A stretch of 34,089 nt of DNA from Usnea hakonensis (GCA_013423325.1 BLJB01000286.1:1-34089), one strand, 5' to 3'; shown: positions 21,653 through 33,437, numbered from the stretch's first letter. Numbers and translations: made by a program. The notes: generated from the letters alone by a model not told the origin.

Positions 21653-23935
21653 GGTATTTAGATTTAATCGACTTATTATTTATAGTATAATTATTAATAA
21701 TAATAGTATTAGTAATTAAATTTATTAGATAAGCGTTATTATCTTTTTTTTTATAGTTCTAATTTTTATCTTATTTAATAAATTTAGAAGCTAGTAAGAT
21801 AATAGGGTTAAAAGGTTTTTTAATTAGCTCTTTATTAATTTATTTACTAGACTTATTAATAATATTATTAAATTATAATAGTAGTAATTTAAAACTTATA
21901 TTATAAAGTTTATAGTAATAATTTAAAATATTTATTACTCTCTTCTTATTATTCTTAATTATTACTATTATAATAATATTATAAATTAATAAAGATATTT
22001 TCGAGTCTTTTATTTAATAAGGGATTCTATTTATAGAGTAATTTTTTTAGCTTTTAACTCTAATAATATATAATTTAATTATAGGCGAATAGAAATAAAC
22101 TATATATTATTTAGTAAATTTAATATTAATATTTTTTAATTAAGTAATATAATTATTTAACTTTTTAATAAATAAATTAGCTATCCTATTTATAAAATTA
22201 AGAACTTTAACTTTCTTTTAAAGTAATATAAAAAGTAAAATTATAATAATATTAAGTATAATTTTTCTAGTTCTTTATATATTTAAAATTAATTTAAGAT
22301 AATTAAATACTTTTTTAATATATTTTAAAATTATAAGTTAAGAATTTATAAGTCTAATATTCTATTTATTAAGAGTACTAATAATATTAAAGCCTTTAAA
22401 AAGATTAATATTAGTAAGAGTATAAAGATTCTAATTAAGAATAGGTCGTTTCTATTAAATATTAGATATATATTTTTTATCTTCTAAATATATAGAATTA
22501 AACTTTTTAATAATAGCTAGTTTAAATTCAATAGAAATATTAGAATAGATAGGCTTTATATTAGTAGTAATTATATCTCTATTAATATAATACTATTTAA
22601 TATTAATTATATTTATTTCTTTTTTAGAAGATAAAATTAAAATAGAGTTTAATTTATCTAGAATAAAGTCTTCTACTTTAGTATTAAAAGAATATTTTAA
22701 TTAAATTAAATAATTAATAGGGCTAATATAAAGATAATATTTAGATAGAATTATAGCTCTTTACTCCCTATTATTAATATTTAGAATAAAGGACTCTTTA
22801 GTAGAAAAGTAATATATATAGTTTTTAAATAAATATAAAAGGCCTATATAAATATAATTATTATTAAATATAGTTTTTAATATTCTTAATTAAGTCTTAA
22901 TAATTCTAAATTATTTTATATCTTTAATATCTTATTTTTTTTCGAGTAAAATTAATATACCTTTTATTATCTAATACTCCTTATTAAAACTATAAGATTT
23001 TATATATAATAGAATTATATTCTCTAAATATTTCTCTAACTCTATAGTTTACCCTTTTTAGGTTTTATATTTAATATTAATAATATTATTAAACTAAGCG
23101 GTCTATAAGAAATTATTATCTTTATATTACTATATTATTTAAATTTCCTAATATACCTAATAAAAAGATTTAGTAAAATTATAAATAAAAAATATCTTAA
23201 TTTTAAATAGCTCGTTATTTAATTTATTAAATAGTTTAGAAAGCTTATTTTAAATATATTAGAATTCTTCTAAATAATATATCTTTTATAAAATATTCTT
23301 AGTATATATTTTTAAGAGAGTATAGCTAAGCTTAAAATATACTAAATATTCTATTTTATAAAGCTCTTTTATTTTAGGATCTAAATTAGATACTTTTAAA
23401 AAAAGATTCTCTATTTTAATTATTTTTAAATTTAGCTTTACTATCTTTTTTCTAGTATTTAGTAAAAGTTTAGATTTTATTATAATAATTTTAAAATTCT
23501 TACTAATATTAAAATAAGTATTAACTTAAAATATTTAGATATAGATAATATTAATCTAGATTTTTTTACTAGAAAAAGATTTAGCCTTATTTTTAAATAT
23601 CTTAATTTCGAAATATAAATTTAATATCTAATTAGAGAGATAGTCTATATAAATTTTATATATAATATAAAAATCTTTAAATCTAAATTAATTGATAATA
23701 AATTATATATTATTTAATAGAAGAAGTTTTACTTTATATAAAATAAAATTTAAATTAATCTCTTCCTTCTTTAAATTTAATATAGAGTTAAACTAGAATA
23801 CTCTATTATTATATTAAACGCTCTAAAGGCTTATATAATTAAAGCTTTTACTTTTTAATTCTTTTTCTTTTAATAATATTTTAATTAATTTTTTCGCTAT
23901 AATAAATTAATAAAAAGAATTAACTAATAGTAATT
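21653..23935 (-). pseudogene. Long unidentified ORF, 5' segment
   Basis: One minus-strand frame (codon tops at positions 2 modulo 3) runs about 760 codons with roughly 35 stops, every one TAA or TAG and none TGA. This is what RIP makes of Gln and Trp codons. Words along it include LKSKSFNYISL, YFEIKIFKNKAKS, LDPKIKELYKIEYL, FIYNFTKSFY, IELEKYLENIILLYIKSYSF, IYIGLLYLFKNYIYYFSTKE, SFNTKVEDFILDKLNS and SIEFKLAIIKKFNSIYLEDK. It continues in phase across Gypsy-2 and Gypsy-1, so the original protein was about 1200-1300 residues. The start is not defined; stops increase above about 23930. I do not recognise the family. It could be a transposon protein, a host gene or part of a larger mobile unit. 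Confidence 0.6.
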
Positions 23936-24600
23936 TTTAGAAATAGAAGCTTTCTAGAATACTAGAGTAAATATATATTAATTAGATTAGAAATTAAAGA
24001 ATCTTAAAATAAAAATATAAAAATATAATATAATTATATTTATAATTTAGATTTTTAATATAAAGTAAAGAAAGAGGGGAAGTAAAAAAATAAATAAAAG
24101 AGGAAATAAATAATAAATTAAAAGTTAAAATAAGAGACTAATTAAAAGTTTAAATAAAAAATAAATTAAGTATTAAGATAAATTATATTAATAGTAAAAA
24201 TCTTTTGTTATATTTATTATATTAAATATTATAGTAAGATTATAAAATATAAAGATTAGTTATTATAATTAAAAAAATTATTATAAAAGGATTTATACTA
24301 AAAATATATTAAAGAAGTTAAATAAGATTTTATTTATAAAAATAATAATTTTTAACGCGTTATTAGATTTATTTATTTAATAAGATTTATTAATATAGAG
24401 GTAAAAGGTAAAGCTACTATTAATAAAAGAATATTTTTATTATTAATTATTAGTTTATTTATTATTATTAAGTATTTAGTAAAGAGTAGAGATTCGAGAT
24501 TAAATAATATTTTATAAATTTTAGATTATTTATTAAAATCTTATATTTAGTATAAGTACTATATATAAGATATATTTTAAAGGATATAAATAAAAAAGAT
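23936..24600. other. AT-rich flank upstream of the long ORF
   Basis: Over 80% A/T with purine-rich blocks on +, such as GAAAGAGGGGAAG at about 24066-24080. No gene is visible. It contains copy A of a degenerate direct repeat (see 23980-24330) and may have been the promoter side of the long minus-strand ORF. Confidence 0.4.
23980..24330. repeat. Degenerate direct repeat, copy A
   Basis: The order TTAGAATTAAAGAAtct, ATATTTATAATTTA, AAAGAAAGAGGGGAAG, AAATTAAAAGTTAAAATAAGAG, then TTATATTAATAGTAAAA and AATTAAAAAAATTATTATAA recurs at 25050-25218 and continues at 30500-30660, the two halves being split by LINE-1. The spacing between copies is about 1.07 kb before LINE-1 insertion. Identity is moderate and the DNA is low-complexity, so an alignment is needed. 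Confidence 0.45.
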
Positions 24601-25049
24601 AATAAAATTAGTAATAAATTAATTTATATATATAAATTAGAAAGAATTAAAAAGCGAAATTTAGAATAATTTTTAATTATTAATATAAAATAAGGTTTAT
24701 TTCTCTAAATATTAGTAAGATAGATAATAAAAATACTAATATTAAATAAAAGTAGATAATAAATTAATATATAAATATTAATAAATTACTTATTAGAAAC
24801 GCTTATATCGGATTAGGGTAGATAATAAATTAATTTATATATAAAAAAGAAAAAAATTAGAAAGAGAACTTTAGAATAATTCTAAAATATTAATATAAAG
24901 TAGTAAACTAATAGATAAATATAGAGACTAGAAGATATAAATATAATATAATATAAAAAATCTATTAAATCTATTAATAATAATTAAGGCTTATAATAAT
25001 TAAATAGTACCGCGTTTTAAATAGATTTTTATTTAAGAATTATTAGCTA
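24600..25049. other. AT-rich spacer with internal ~210-bp repetition
   Basis: AATTAATTTATATA followed about 35 bp later by GAAATTTAGAATAAT (near 24618 and 24657) is echoed by AATTAATTTATATA and GAACTTTAGAATAAT (near 24829 and 24866), an offset of about 210 bp. No coding frame or RNA gene is visible. Confidence 0.4.
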
Positions 25050-25231
25050 GAGTTAGAATTTAAGAAATCTAAAGATATAAATATAATAACTTTATTTAGA
25101 TATATTTATAATTTATACTATAGAGGTAAAGAGAAGAGGGAAGATAAAATAGAGAGAAAGTAAAAGAGAAAGTAAGAGATAAATTAGAAATTAAATTAAA
25201 ATAAATTAAAAATTAAAATTAGTAATAATTT
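25050..25231. repeat. Degenerate direct repeat, copy B (left half)
   Basis: Matches 23980-24150 in order and spacing of purine-rich blocks (AAAGAGAAGAGGGAAG, AAATTAGAAATTAAATTAAAAT). It is cut by LINE-1 and continues at 30500. Confidence 0.45.
25219..25231. repeat. LINE-1 target site duplication (left)
   Basis: TTAGTAATAATTT, exactly repeated at 30487-30499. It abuts the GGATTGGATTGG tail. Confidence 0.9.
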
Positions 25232-25474
25232 GGATTGGATTGGATTGGAATTCATACTCGTATCTATCTAACTATATAAAAGATAATTACGGGAATCTCT
25301 ATAGTAATAGTATAAGGAAAACCTTCGTAGTATTACTACTACTAGGGTAAAAAACCTTACCGTACTCCTACTTATCTCTACGGTTCTAAGTCTATATACC
25401 ACCTTCGGCTGCTACCGCTCGGTACCCTCTACGCTCGTACCCCTCTACCTTCTCTATATCGATATTAGCGCCCC
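25232..25474 (-). repeat. LINE-1 3' UTR and pentanucleotide tail
   Basis: About 243 bp after the ORF2 stop. On + it starts GGATTGGATTGGAATTCATA. Near-identical order is found at 33440-33680 (LINE-3) and, in reverse, at 4094-4266. Conservation of this 3' end across copies fits recognition by the reverse transcriptase. Confidence 0.85.
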
Positions 25475-28400
25475 TTAGGCCGCTCCCCCCCTATATAACT
25501 AGTCTTTTACTATAGAATACTAGCCTAATAGGCTAGACTAAATTAGCTATCTAGTTAACGCCCTCGCCCCCCTTAGGGTAATTAGTATTCTCCGTAGATT
25601 ACTAGTTCCCGCGGATTCTAGAAGTACTAGTCTAGATTATCCTAGCCTTAGATAGAAGATAAAGATATATTTAGTATCCTATTTTAGCTAGCCGTATTCG
25701 TAGCCGGCTATATAGATACCTAGAATCTTACGACGGAAGAGGAACTATACTAGCCCGATCTTCTCTATTTATATCTAGATTAGGGCGGAGCTTTCGGCTT
25801 TTATAAGGTTATAGTAAAGTATTCTCCTTATCTTCTAGTCTTTAGGACCCTAAGCTAGTATCCTCTTATCTTCGGGTATACCTGTGCGGTAGCCTTCCTA
25901 TAGGGTATACTAGGCTATATTACCCTAGCCCCGTACTCTTCCTCTTATTGCTTCCGTCTCCTTCCTTTCTCTCTTCCCTATATCGTATTACTCCTACCCT
26001 CTCCTAGGGAGGGCCCCCTTGGCCCACGAGCTCTTCTTTATCGTAGGTACTAGAGGTACTTTTACTCTGCGGATACGTGCGTTTCCGATTTTTATAACCT
26101 CGTATACGCCCTTAAGGGCTTAGTGACGGAGGACCGCTAGGTCTAAAGAGACTTATATAGGGGGAATACTTATCTCTACTTCTAGTTCCCTAGTACTTAT
26201 CGCCTTATATATTCCCGAGATATATCTTAGGTACTTATTCTAGGTTATTTCTAGCTATCTCCTCGGTATCTTTATCGCTCCTCGTATACCCGCCGGGTTA
26301 TACTATATAGCCGCCGCGTATATTATCGCCGGTCGAATAATAGCCTAGTATACTATACGTACTTAGTTTAGAGTTATTCCCTATATCGAGGTCGCTATTA
26401 TCGATAGCGCGAGGTATTAGGACGCTATCTTAGCCTTTACCTTCTTAAGGTAGGGGCCCTATCTTAATTTTCTATCTACGTATAGGCCTAGTATCTATAT
26501 ACTACCCTTTAGCTCTATAACGGTTACTTCTAGATCTATTATAGCTTTTATATTAAAGCGCTTTAGTCTTCTAGTAAGATAGACTAGCTTATACTTCTTA
26601 GAGGCGAAAGTTACTCTATACGTTTTCGTCTACTTTAGGTATATCTTATAGGCTATTTTAAGTATTATATAGTTAGCTTCTATACTCTTTCTATATACTA
26701 GTAAGTAGATATTATTAACGAAGCCGCTAATTTAGAGGTTTAGCCTTAGCTTCGAGTACTCCTCGATAAGCGGTACGTTAAAGAATAGGAATAGTATAGG
26801 GGATACTAGGGACCCCTATAGAATCCCTATCTCTATTAGTTCTATCTCGCTTATTTTCTACCCTAGCGTTATTAATATTACTCTTTCTATAAGGAAGCTT
26901 GACGTCTAGTTTACTATCTAGGGGGGGACCCCCTTAGATTTAAGGTTATAGAGAAGCCGCTTATAGGATATATTATCGAATACCCCCGCTACGTCTAGAG
27001 AGAGTAGGCTGGCTATATACTACTTACCGCTACCCTATATCGTATATACTACGTTAACTATTATTTCTAGGGCTATCGCGGTGGACCGGCCTCTCCGTAC
27101 GCCTATCTACTCCGGGGGGAGGAGGTTATATTTCTCTATATAGTCGCTAAGTCTCTTAGCTATAACTATCTCTAGAGCCTTCCCTAGCGTATTTAGTAGG
27201 GCGATCGGCTAGTACGACTTTGGTTCCGAGTTATCGTCTTTACCTAGTTTATAGAGGACTATCGTATTAGCGATTTTAAACTCCTTCGGGTAGTAACCTA
27301 GGTCTATATATATCTAGAAGAGCCTAGTAAGCTATAGGAGGGCCTTACTAGTAACTAACTTTAGAAATTTATTCGGTATCCCGTCTATCCCTAGGGCTTT
27401 ATTCTATTTTAGGTAGAAGATCGCTATCCTAACCTCCTTTTCTATTAACTCTACGGTTATCTCCGCTAGTTTTAGGTAGACTATATCCTCGATATTAACG
27501 AGGTCTACCTATAGGGGTAGTAGGAAGAAGATCTTTCGAAGTATAGTAATCTTATCTTTAAATAATCCCGCTAGACCGGCTTCCTCGTCTTTAAGTACTA
27601 GGAACTTAGGTAGTAGCTTTAAATTTATATTACTCTATCTAGTCTACTTAGCTAGCCTCTAGATTCCCTTCTATAACTCTTCTACTTCGTAGACTCCTCG
27701 TCTAAAGTTGAGCGTTTTAGCTCTACTAATTACCTTGTTCCGGTATTTTACAGCCGTGCGCTATTCCTCTTCTCCCCGGTTTCCGCGGCTATTCTAGTAT
27801 TCGGCCGCGAGGCGTTTCGCCTTCTACGTAACCTCGCTATAGTTATAATCTTAGAACGATCGAGCCCTATCTAATAATTTAGTCCATAGAATAGTCTCTT
27901 CTACTATCTTCTTTAGGCCTACTATAATATCCTCTAGGTATTCGTCTATCTCTCCTCTAGTCTTTAGCTAGCTAGGAGGTAAAGAGTAGACTAGCTCTTA
28001 GATTACGATCTTAATAATTTCCGGCTTTACTATTTTCTACGCCTTTCTTCTAATAGTAGGGGTTTCTTCTATTAATAGGTCGAGCTCTATATATACTAGA
28101 AAGTAGTCGGAGCCTATCTATAGGTCTAGATATACTCTATACGATTTTATTACCTTAGTTAGTCCCGGCGTTATAAAAACGAGGTCTATAACGCTTTTAC
28201 TACCCCTCGCCCTTTAGGTTATAGAGTCCTTAGAAAGCGCGAGTTTTATATCTACTTCTATAGTTATCTCTAATAGCTCGTCCGTTTCCTTATAGTAGCT
28301 AAACCTCCTATAATTATTCTAATTTAGGTAGTAGAGGTTAAAGTCTCCTACTACTATCTATTCCCTTAGTCTCTAGATCTCCTTTTTTAGTACTAGAAGG

Positions 28401-28900
28401 CTTAATAGGTTATTAGTAGCGACTAGGGATAGGCTAGAGTTATATATATTAAAGATCTAAGTCGCCTTTTTACCCGCGGCCCTATCTTTTCCTTTAAGCT
28501 TTATAGTAATAGTATAGATATTCTTAGATAGGGACGTCTCTTCCTATATATTAATATCGATCCTCTTATTAATATAGAGATATACTCTTATACCCGCTTT
28601 ACCTCTATATAATAGGAAGAATTCGCTTATTCTAGGGTTATATAATAACTTCGTATATATATTCTACTAAGGTTTCTAGATTACTAGGACGTCGGCCTAC
28701 TTTATCTCTAGATTATTAAGTAGTACTATTATCGTCCCTAGTTTACCTCTTATATTATACTATAGTATTATTAGGGTCTAGCTTTCTATTATAGGGAAGT
28801 TAATATCTAGAAGTTCTATTTTTAGGCGTCTTATATCTAGACCTCTTAGGTCTCGGATAGTTAGGATACCCCTATTAATTCGTAAATTCCTATTTTAGAT
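25475..28900 (-). pseudogene. LINE-1 ORF2 remnant (endonuclease and reverse transcriptase)
   Basis: Endonuclease: from about 28770 the frame reads YNIRGKLGTIIVLLNNLEIK, then ADVLVIxKPxxN (the QEPW box) and RVYLYINKRI. VVGDFNLYYLN near 28340 is the GDFNxHHxxW box with His as Tyr. SKSVIDLVFIT near 28170 is the SxIDLxF box. Reverse transcriptase: GFVNNIYLL at 26726-26705 is the FADD box with both Asp changed to Asn. Thumb/C-terminal part: RPAIIYAAAI and NKYLRYISGIYKAI at about 26330-26200. A C-terminal AGYEYG...TKYIFIFY at about 25690-25640 is the CxC...HxxxxC motif with Cys/His as Tyr. RNase H motifs were sought between these and not found. The likely stop TAA is at 25475-25477; the start is an ATA-for-ATG candidate shortly after ORF1. 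Length is about 1140 codons. Confidence 0.88.
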
Positions 28901-28917
28901 AGGATCCTTAGTAATAT

Positions 28918-30453
28918 TTAGCTAACCTCCTTTATTATAAATCTCCCTAGTTTTTCTACTCTAGGTACTTTTCTAAGTATCCCGGAGTCTTTCTCTTCGC
29001 GACTACTTCCTATGTTAGTTATATCTCGTATTCTCTTTTTCCTAGACGGAACTACTATAAATCTATCGATAGTCTTCGGCGCTTCGGTAGGCCTTACCCC
29101 TTCTAGGTTAGAGGTTATTATTAGTCTTAGTATTAGCTTTCTCGCGACCTTCTCGGTCTCTTACCTCTTTCTCGGGTATATCCTCTAGTACGATACGTGG
29201 CCCCTGCCGCCGTATACCGCGTATACTCTAAGGGCCCCCGGAGCTACCTTATTATACTCCCTAGTGTCGTGCTTCTAGTTATACTCGGCGTATCTAGTCT
29301 TATTCTTATAATGGGTAGCTATATAGCCCTACTCCTAGTAGTTAAAGCACTACGCCGCTCTATATATATAGTATAATATTTCCTTCGCCTCCCCCGCCTT
29401 AACTAGGCCTCTTAGTACTAGCCCGGAGGCCATTTCTTCTGTAGTAACGTTAATAATTAGCGACGAGTACCTTTTCTTACCTCCTCCTAGTACCGGTCTC
29501 CTCGCGCTCGCTATCTACTTCGTCTTTACTATATCTAGGCCTAGGTATAGTCTCCCGTTATCCTCTTATATCTTCTTTTTTACGGCTTCCCTATTCTCCG
29601 TATCTATCGCCTCGATTCTTATCTCGTATACTATTACGGTATAGGTCCTCTTTACTACTTTCGCGATCTTGAACTTCTTAGTAGCCTAGGTTAGGTCTCT
29701 CTCTAGGAGTTCCTTCGCCTTTACGCTAGCCGTCTAGAGTTCAATATCCCCGCTCTTTAGTCGCCGCGCCGCTACGATATCCTCCGACGCGTATCCTACT
29801 ATCTTGAAGGATATGATAAGGTTCTCGCTAGTAACTCCTATAGTAGATATCCTCTCCTCCTCCTTTTCTATCCTAATTAGGAGTTATCTTATCCTCCTAG
29901 ATTTTTCCGTAGTCTTTTTCTAGGCTTATACTACTAGCCCTATCCTCGTATCCTATAATAATAGCCCCGTAAAGGGGTTTCCTTTACTCTAGTATTCCCC
30001 TAGAGAGCCTTAGAGGGTTAGGGTACTCGACCCGCTATCCGCTAGGCTCTAGAGCCTATATACTTCTTTCTACGTATAGGCTTCGAGGTTAATCTATTAT
30101 CCTTTGATAAAGGTCTAGATACCTCCTAGGTTCTTTTTGTACGCCTCCTATACGGCTACGCTTAGCTCTCTAAACGGCGTGTTTTTGATAGCTTCTAACG
30201 CGGCGATAGCGTTACTCGCTTATTCTTTCCGATTTGCCTAGCTTCTCCTAAGGTTCCTCCTATTAGTCGCCCCCCCTATTAGTTAGTTAGGGGCCTAGGT
30301 CGCGTATTCTTGACGCGTTTCTTCTACTACTACTTTACCTCCTCCTCCCCTATCGTTTACTATGCTTCCCTCTGCCCTTACCCTAAGTCGCTTGCGTGCT
30401 TCGTACGCCTCGTTGCCACTATCAACTATGGATTGGAATGAGCGTCCTTCCAT
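28918..30453 (-). pseudogene. LINE-1 ORF1 remnant (nucleic-acid-binding, CCHC knuckles)
   Basis: The start codon is intact: ATG at 30453 begins MEGRSFQSIVDSGNEAYEAR in un-RIPed sequence. A stop is at 28918-28920, giving 511 codons. The first zinc knuckle lies at about 29350-29305 and reads CFNYxExGYIATHY, a CX2CX4HX4C box with two Cys and the His changed. It is followed by RYAEYNxKHDTREY (CxxC...HD...C) and YAVYGGRGHVSY at about 29210, as in Tad1-like ORF1 proteins. ORF1 packages the LINE RNA in known relatives. The first ~50 codons are intact; stops start at about codon 53. ORF2 follows closely on the same strand. Confidence 0.85.
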
Positions 30454-30486
30454 CAATCTGAGAGATCTAGTTATATTATATAAGAG

Positions 30487-30499
30487 TTAGTAATAATTT
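30487..30499. repeat. LINE-1 target site duplication (right)
   Basis: Second exact copy of TTAGTAATAATTT. Confidence 0.9.
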
Positions 30500-30664
30500 A
30501 AGAGATAAAAAAAGTTATATTAATAATAAAAGTTTTTTATTATAATTATTATATTAGATAGATTAGTAAATCTATTATTATAGAAGAATAAATATATAAT
30601 AAAAAATAGAAATTAAATCTTATAACTAAAAAAATTATTATAAGATAATATTATAATAAAAATA
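30500..30664. repeat. Degenerate direct repeat, copy B (right half)
   Basis: GTTATATTAATAATAAAAG...AACTAAAAAAATTATTATAA resembles 24175-24330 and continues copy B from the left of LINE-1. It ends where LINE-2-like sequence starts. Confidence 0.4.
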
Positions 30665-33437
30665 TATTTAATTAATTATTTTATACGTCTATACTAGCTA
30701 CTTAATATAAGCTAATAAGGGTAACTATAACGCTAAACTAATAGAGCTAGGCGTTAAAGAAACTTAAGGGTAAACCTTTAAATAAAAATTTTAATTAAAT
30801 AATATACTCTCCCTTTTACTATACTTTTTAAAAGCTTTATTATATTATTATATATTTTTCTACTTTTTTATATTAATTTTTTTATTTTTTATTTTTTAAC
30901 TTTTATATTTTTAATTACCTCTATTTTTAAAGATAAATATAGTTACTTCTTTATATATCCTTTTTAGATTTAATAATCTCCTCTATTCTAAAGGGTAGTC
31001 TTAATTATTAGAGTTATTTACTAGCTAACTTAAAGCTATTTAATTAATTAGAGTTAACTATTTATCTTATTATTATTTAGATTTTTTTAGTTATAATTAA
31101 TATTATCTAAAAGTCCTTAATACCCGCTTTTATAAATAGTTATAATTTATTTTTCTATAATTTTAAATAGAAGAGAAGAATATATTTAATATTCTATCTT
31201 CTCTATCTATATTTATAATTAGAGTTAATATTTAGAACTCTTATTTTATTAAAGAATATATTAAGTCTAATTTTACTATTTTTTATTTAAATAGTAATTA
31301 AGCTTTTAATCTTTCTTAGTATTTTATAATAGTTAAATCTATTATTATATAAGTTTTCTATTTAGATAGAGATTTTTATTATAATAGAAATTCTTTATTA
31401 ATATTTTTTCTATTTTTTAAATCTCTATTTTTAAAACTAGTCTTATATTTTCTATCTAATAATATTAATATTCTAATATTTCTTAATATTTTTATATAAA
31501 TTAATCTAGTTCTTCTTTTTTTTTATATTAATAATTATTAGATTCTAACTTTTTTTTTAAGGGCTTTAAGAGTTTAAATCTTTTTTATTATTATAAATAT
31601 AGATCCTCTTTTTCTTTTCCTATCTCTATTATTCTAAAAATATTAAATAATTTACTTATTACTCTTTTTTATAGTGGGATAGATATCTTATAAAGCTTAA
31701 TATTATAATATTAGCTTATTAAATTAATATTCTAAAGAGGCTATTAAAGCCTTTATCTCTAGAATCGAGATAAGAGTTATCTTATATATTCTAATTACTT
31801 TATAAAGATATTTATTTTATATCTTAATTAATTTTTTAGAAAGTTTCTAAAAAAACCCTTCTATTCTATAAAGATAATATTAAATTAATACTATAAATAT
31901 TAATATCGAGTATACTACTATATTATATATTATATAATATCTAATAAATATTACTCTCTATATTAAATTTATAAGATATTCTAAAACTTATTTCTATTCT
32001 ATAACTTAAATTATTAGCTAAATAATATATAGTCTCTACTAAAGTTTAATATTTTTATATTTAGACTAGAGTCTATTTTAATCTTTTTAAAGTCTAAAAA
32101 TATTTTTATATTAAACTTTTTTAGGCTTTTTATTAGATATATTAACTTATATTTTTTAAAGGCGAATATTACTCTATATATTCTAATTTATTTAAAATAG
32201 ATATTATAAGCTTTGTATAATACTTTATAATTATCTTCTATACTCTCGCTATATACTAATAAATAGATATTATTAATAAAACCTTCTATCTAAATAGAGA
32301 GAGTAGCTCTTATATATTATTTAATTAGAAAGATATTAAAGAAGAGAAATAATATAGAAAAAAATAATAATTTTTAAAAAATACTAATTTTTACTATTTT
32401 TATTAGACTCGTCTAGTTCTCTAATATTATAAATATTACTCTATTTATAAAGAAGCTAGATATCTATTTTATTATCTTTTTCGAGACTTTTCTCTTTTTT
32501 AAATTATAGAGGAGTCTCTTATATAAAATATTATTAAAGATATTTATAATATTTAATAAAAGTAAACTAGCGACTTTTCTATTATTAGTAATATTATAGT
32601 TCTATATAATATAAACTATATCTATTAGCGATTTTAATATTATTTCTATTAATCTATCTTTCCTCGCCTCTATTTATTATTAAAAAAAAAGATTATAACT
32701 TTCTATTAATTTTACTAATTATTTTAAAATTACTATTTCTAATACTTTATTTAGAATATTAAGTAAGATTATTAATTAATATATTTTAAATTTTAAATAA
32801 TTAGATTTATTTAGTTTTTTTAATATTATTATATTAGCCTTTTTAAAGAATTTTAGATAATATTCTAAATTAAAATAGATTTAGAAGAGTCTAGTAAAAG
32901 AGTTTATAATATATAGAACTATATATTTTAAAAATTAATTAGAAATTTTTAAAATATTTAAAACTTTATTTATTATTAAATATATAATTATTTTTATTAT
33001 TTTATTACTACTAATTCTATCTTCTATAGATATTAGAGTTAGATATTAAGTATTTAAAATATCTTCTAAATTAGTTATTAGAATAAGCGGGAATAATATA
33101 CTTTTTAAGATATTAATTTTATTTTTAAAATTAGACTATTTTATTTCTCTCTAGTTTAAAATAGTTAAAAATTATAATAAAAATTTTAAAACTATATTTT
33201 ACTTTTATTTTTATTAGACGAGCTTCTAGATTCTATTCTTTTTTAATAATATTTTATATACTCTCTTATATTAGTAAAGTATATAAATTTTATATATAAT
33301 TTTTATCTTCTCTTTTTCTACCTTTTAAAGTTTCTTAACTAACTATTTATTTTAGAATTAATAGTACTTTTTAAGTTTAAGCTTAATTATCTTAATAATT
33401 CTTATATAGTTTATATTTTAATATAAATTTAATTTAG
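30665..33437 (-). mobile_element. LINE-2: strongly RIPed Tad-like LINE, 3' part
   Basis: The minus strand carries the same reverse-transcriptase region as LINE-1 at much higher AT content. GFINNIYLL at 32283-32262 is the FADD box. The flanking ~120 bp on each side align word for word with LINE-1 26590-26730 (for example GGCGAATATTACTCTATA against GGCGAAAGTTACTCTATA). The endonuclease part should lie farther right but LINE-3 starts at 33438, so LINE-2 is interrupted by it. The 3' end near 30665 is approximate: it lacks the GGATTGG tail and instead starts TTAATTAATTATTTTATACG on +. No duplication can be checked because the other end is outside the window. It is the oldest LINE here by mutation load. 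Confidence 0.8.
31640..33437 (-). pseudogene. LINE-2 ORF2 remnant (reverse transcriptase)
   Basis: Reverse-transcriptase core with the FADD box as FINN at about 32270-32283. Upstream blocks at about 32600-32960 parallel LINE-1 27030-27360, covering the fingers/palm region. Nearly every CA/TG has gone, so Gln, Trp, His and Cys positions are stops or Tyr. Limits are estimated by comparison with LINE-1. Confidence 0.7.

Larger units (their letters stand above)
25232..30486 (-). mobile_element. LINE-1: full-length Tad-like non-LTR retrotransposon
   Basis: A 5255-bp insertion with 13-bp duplications. The minus strand carries ORF1 (gag-like with zinc knuckles) and then ORF2 (AP-type endonuclease, reverse transcriptase, C-terminal Cys/His motif). 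It ends in a 3' UTR with tandem CCAAT units in place of poly(A). This is the layout of the fungal Tad1 clade. The 5' end (about 30340-30470) is almost un-RIPed, the middle heavily RIPed. No RNase H domain is apparent between RT and the C-terminal motif. The element is dead, with dozens of TAA/TAG in both ORFs. Confidence 0.92.

Noticed and set aside
21653..23935. Starship captain (DUF3435 tyrosine recombinase) or Crypton recombinase
   Set aside because: I looked for the conserved R...HxxR...Y arrangement because a long ORF in repeat-rich fungal DNA suggested it, but could not find it. His is largely lost to RIP, so the test is weak and I make no claim.
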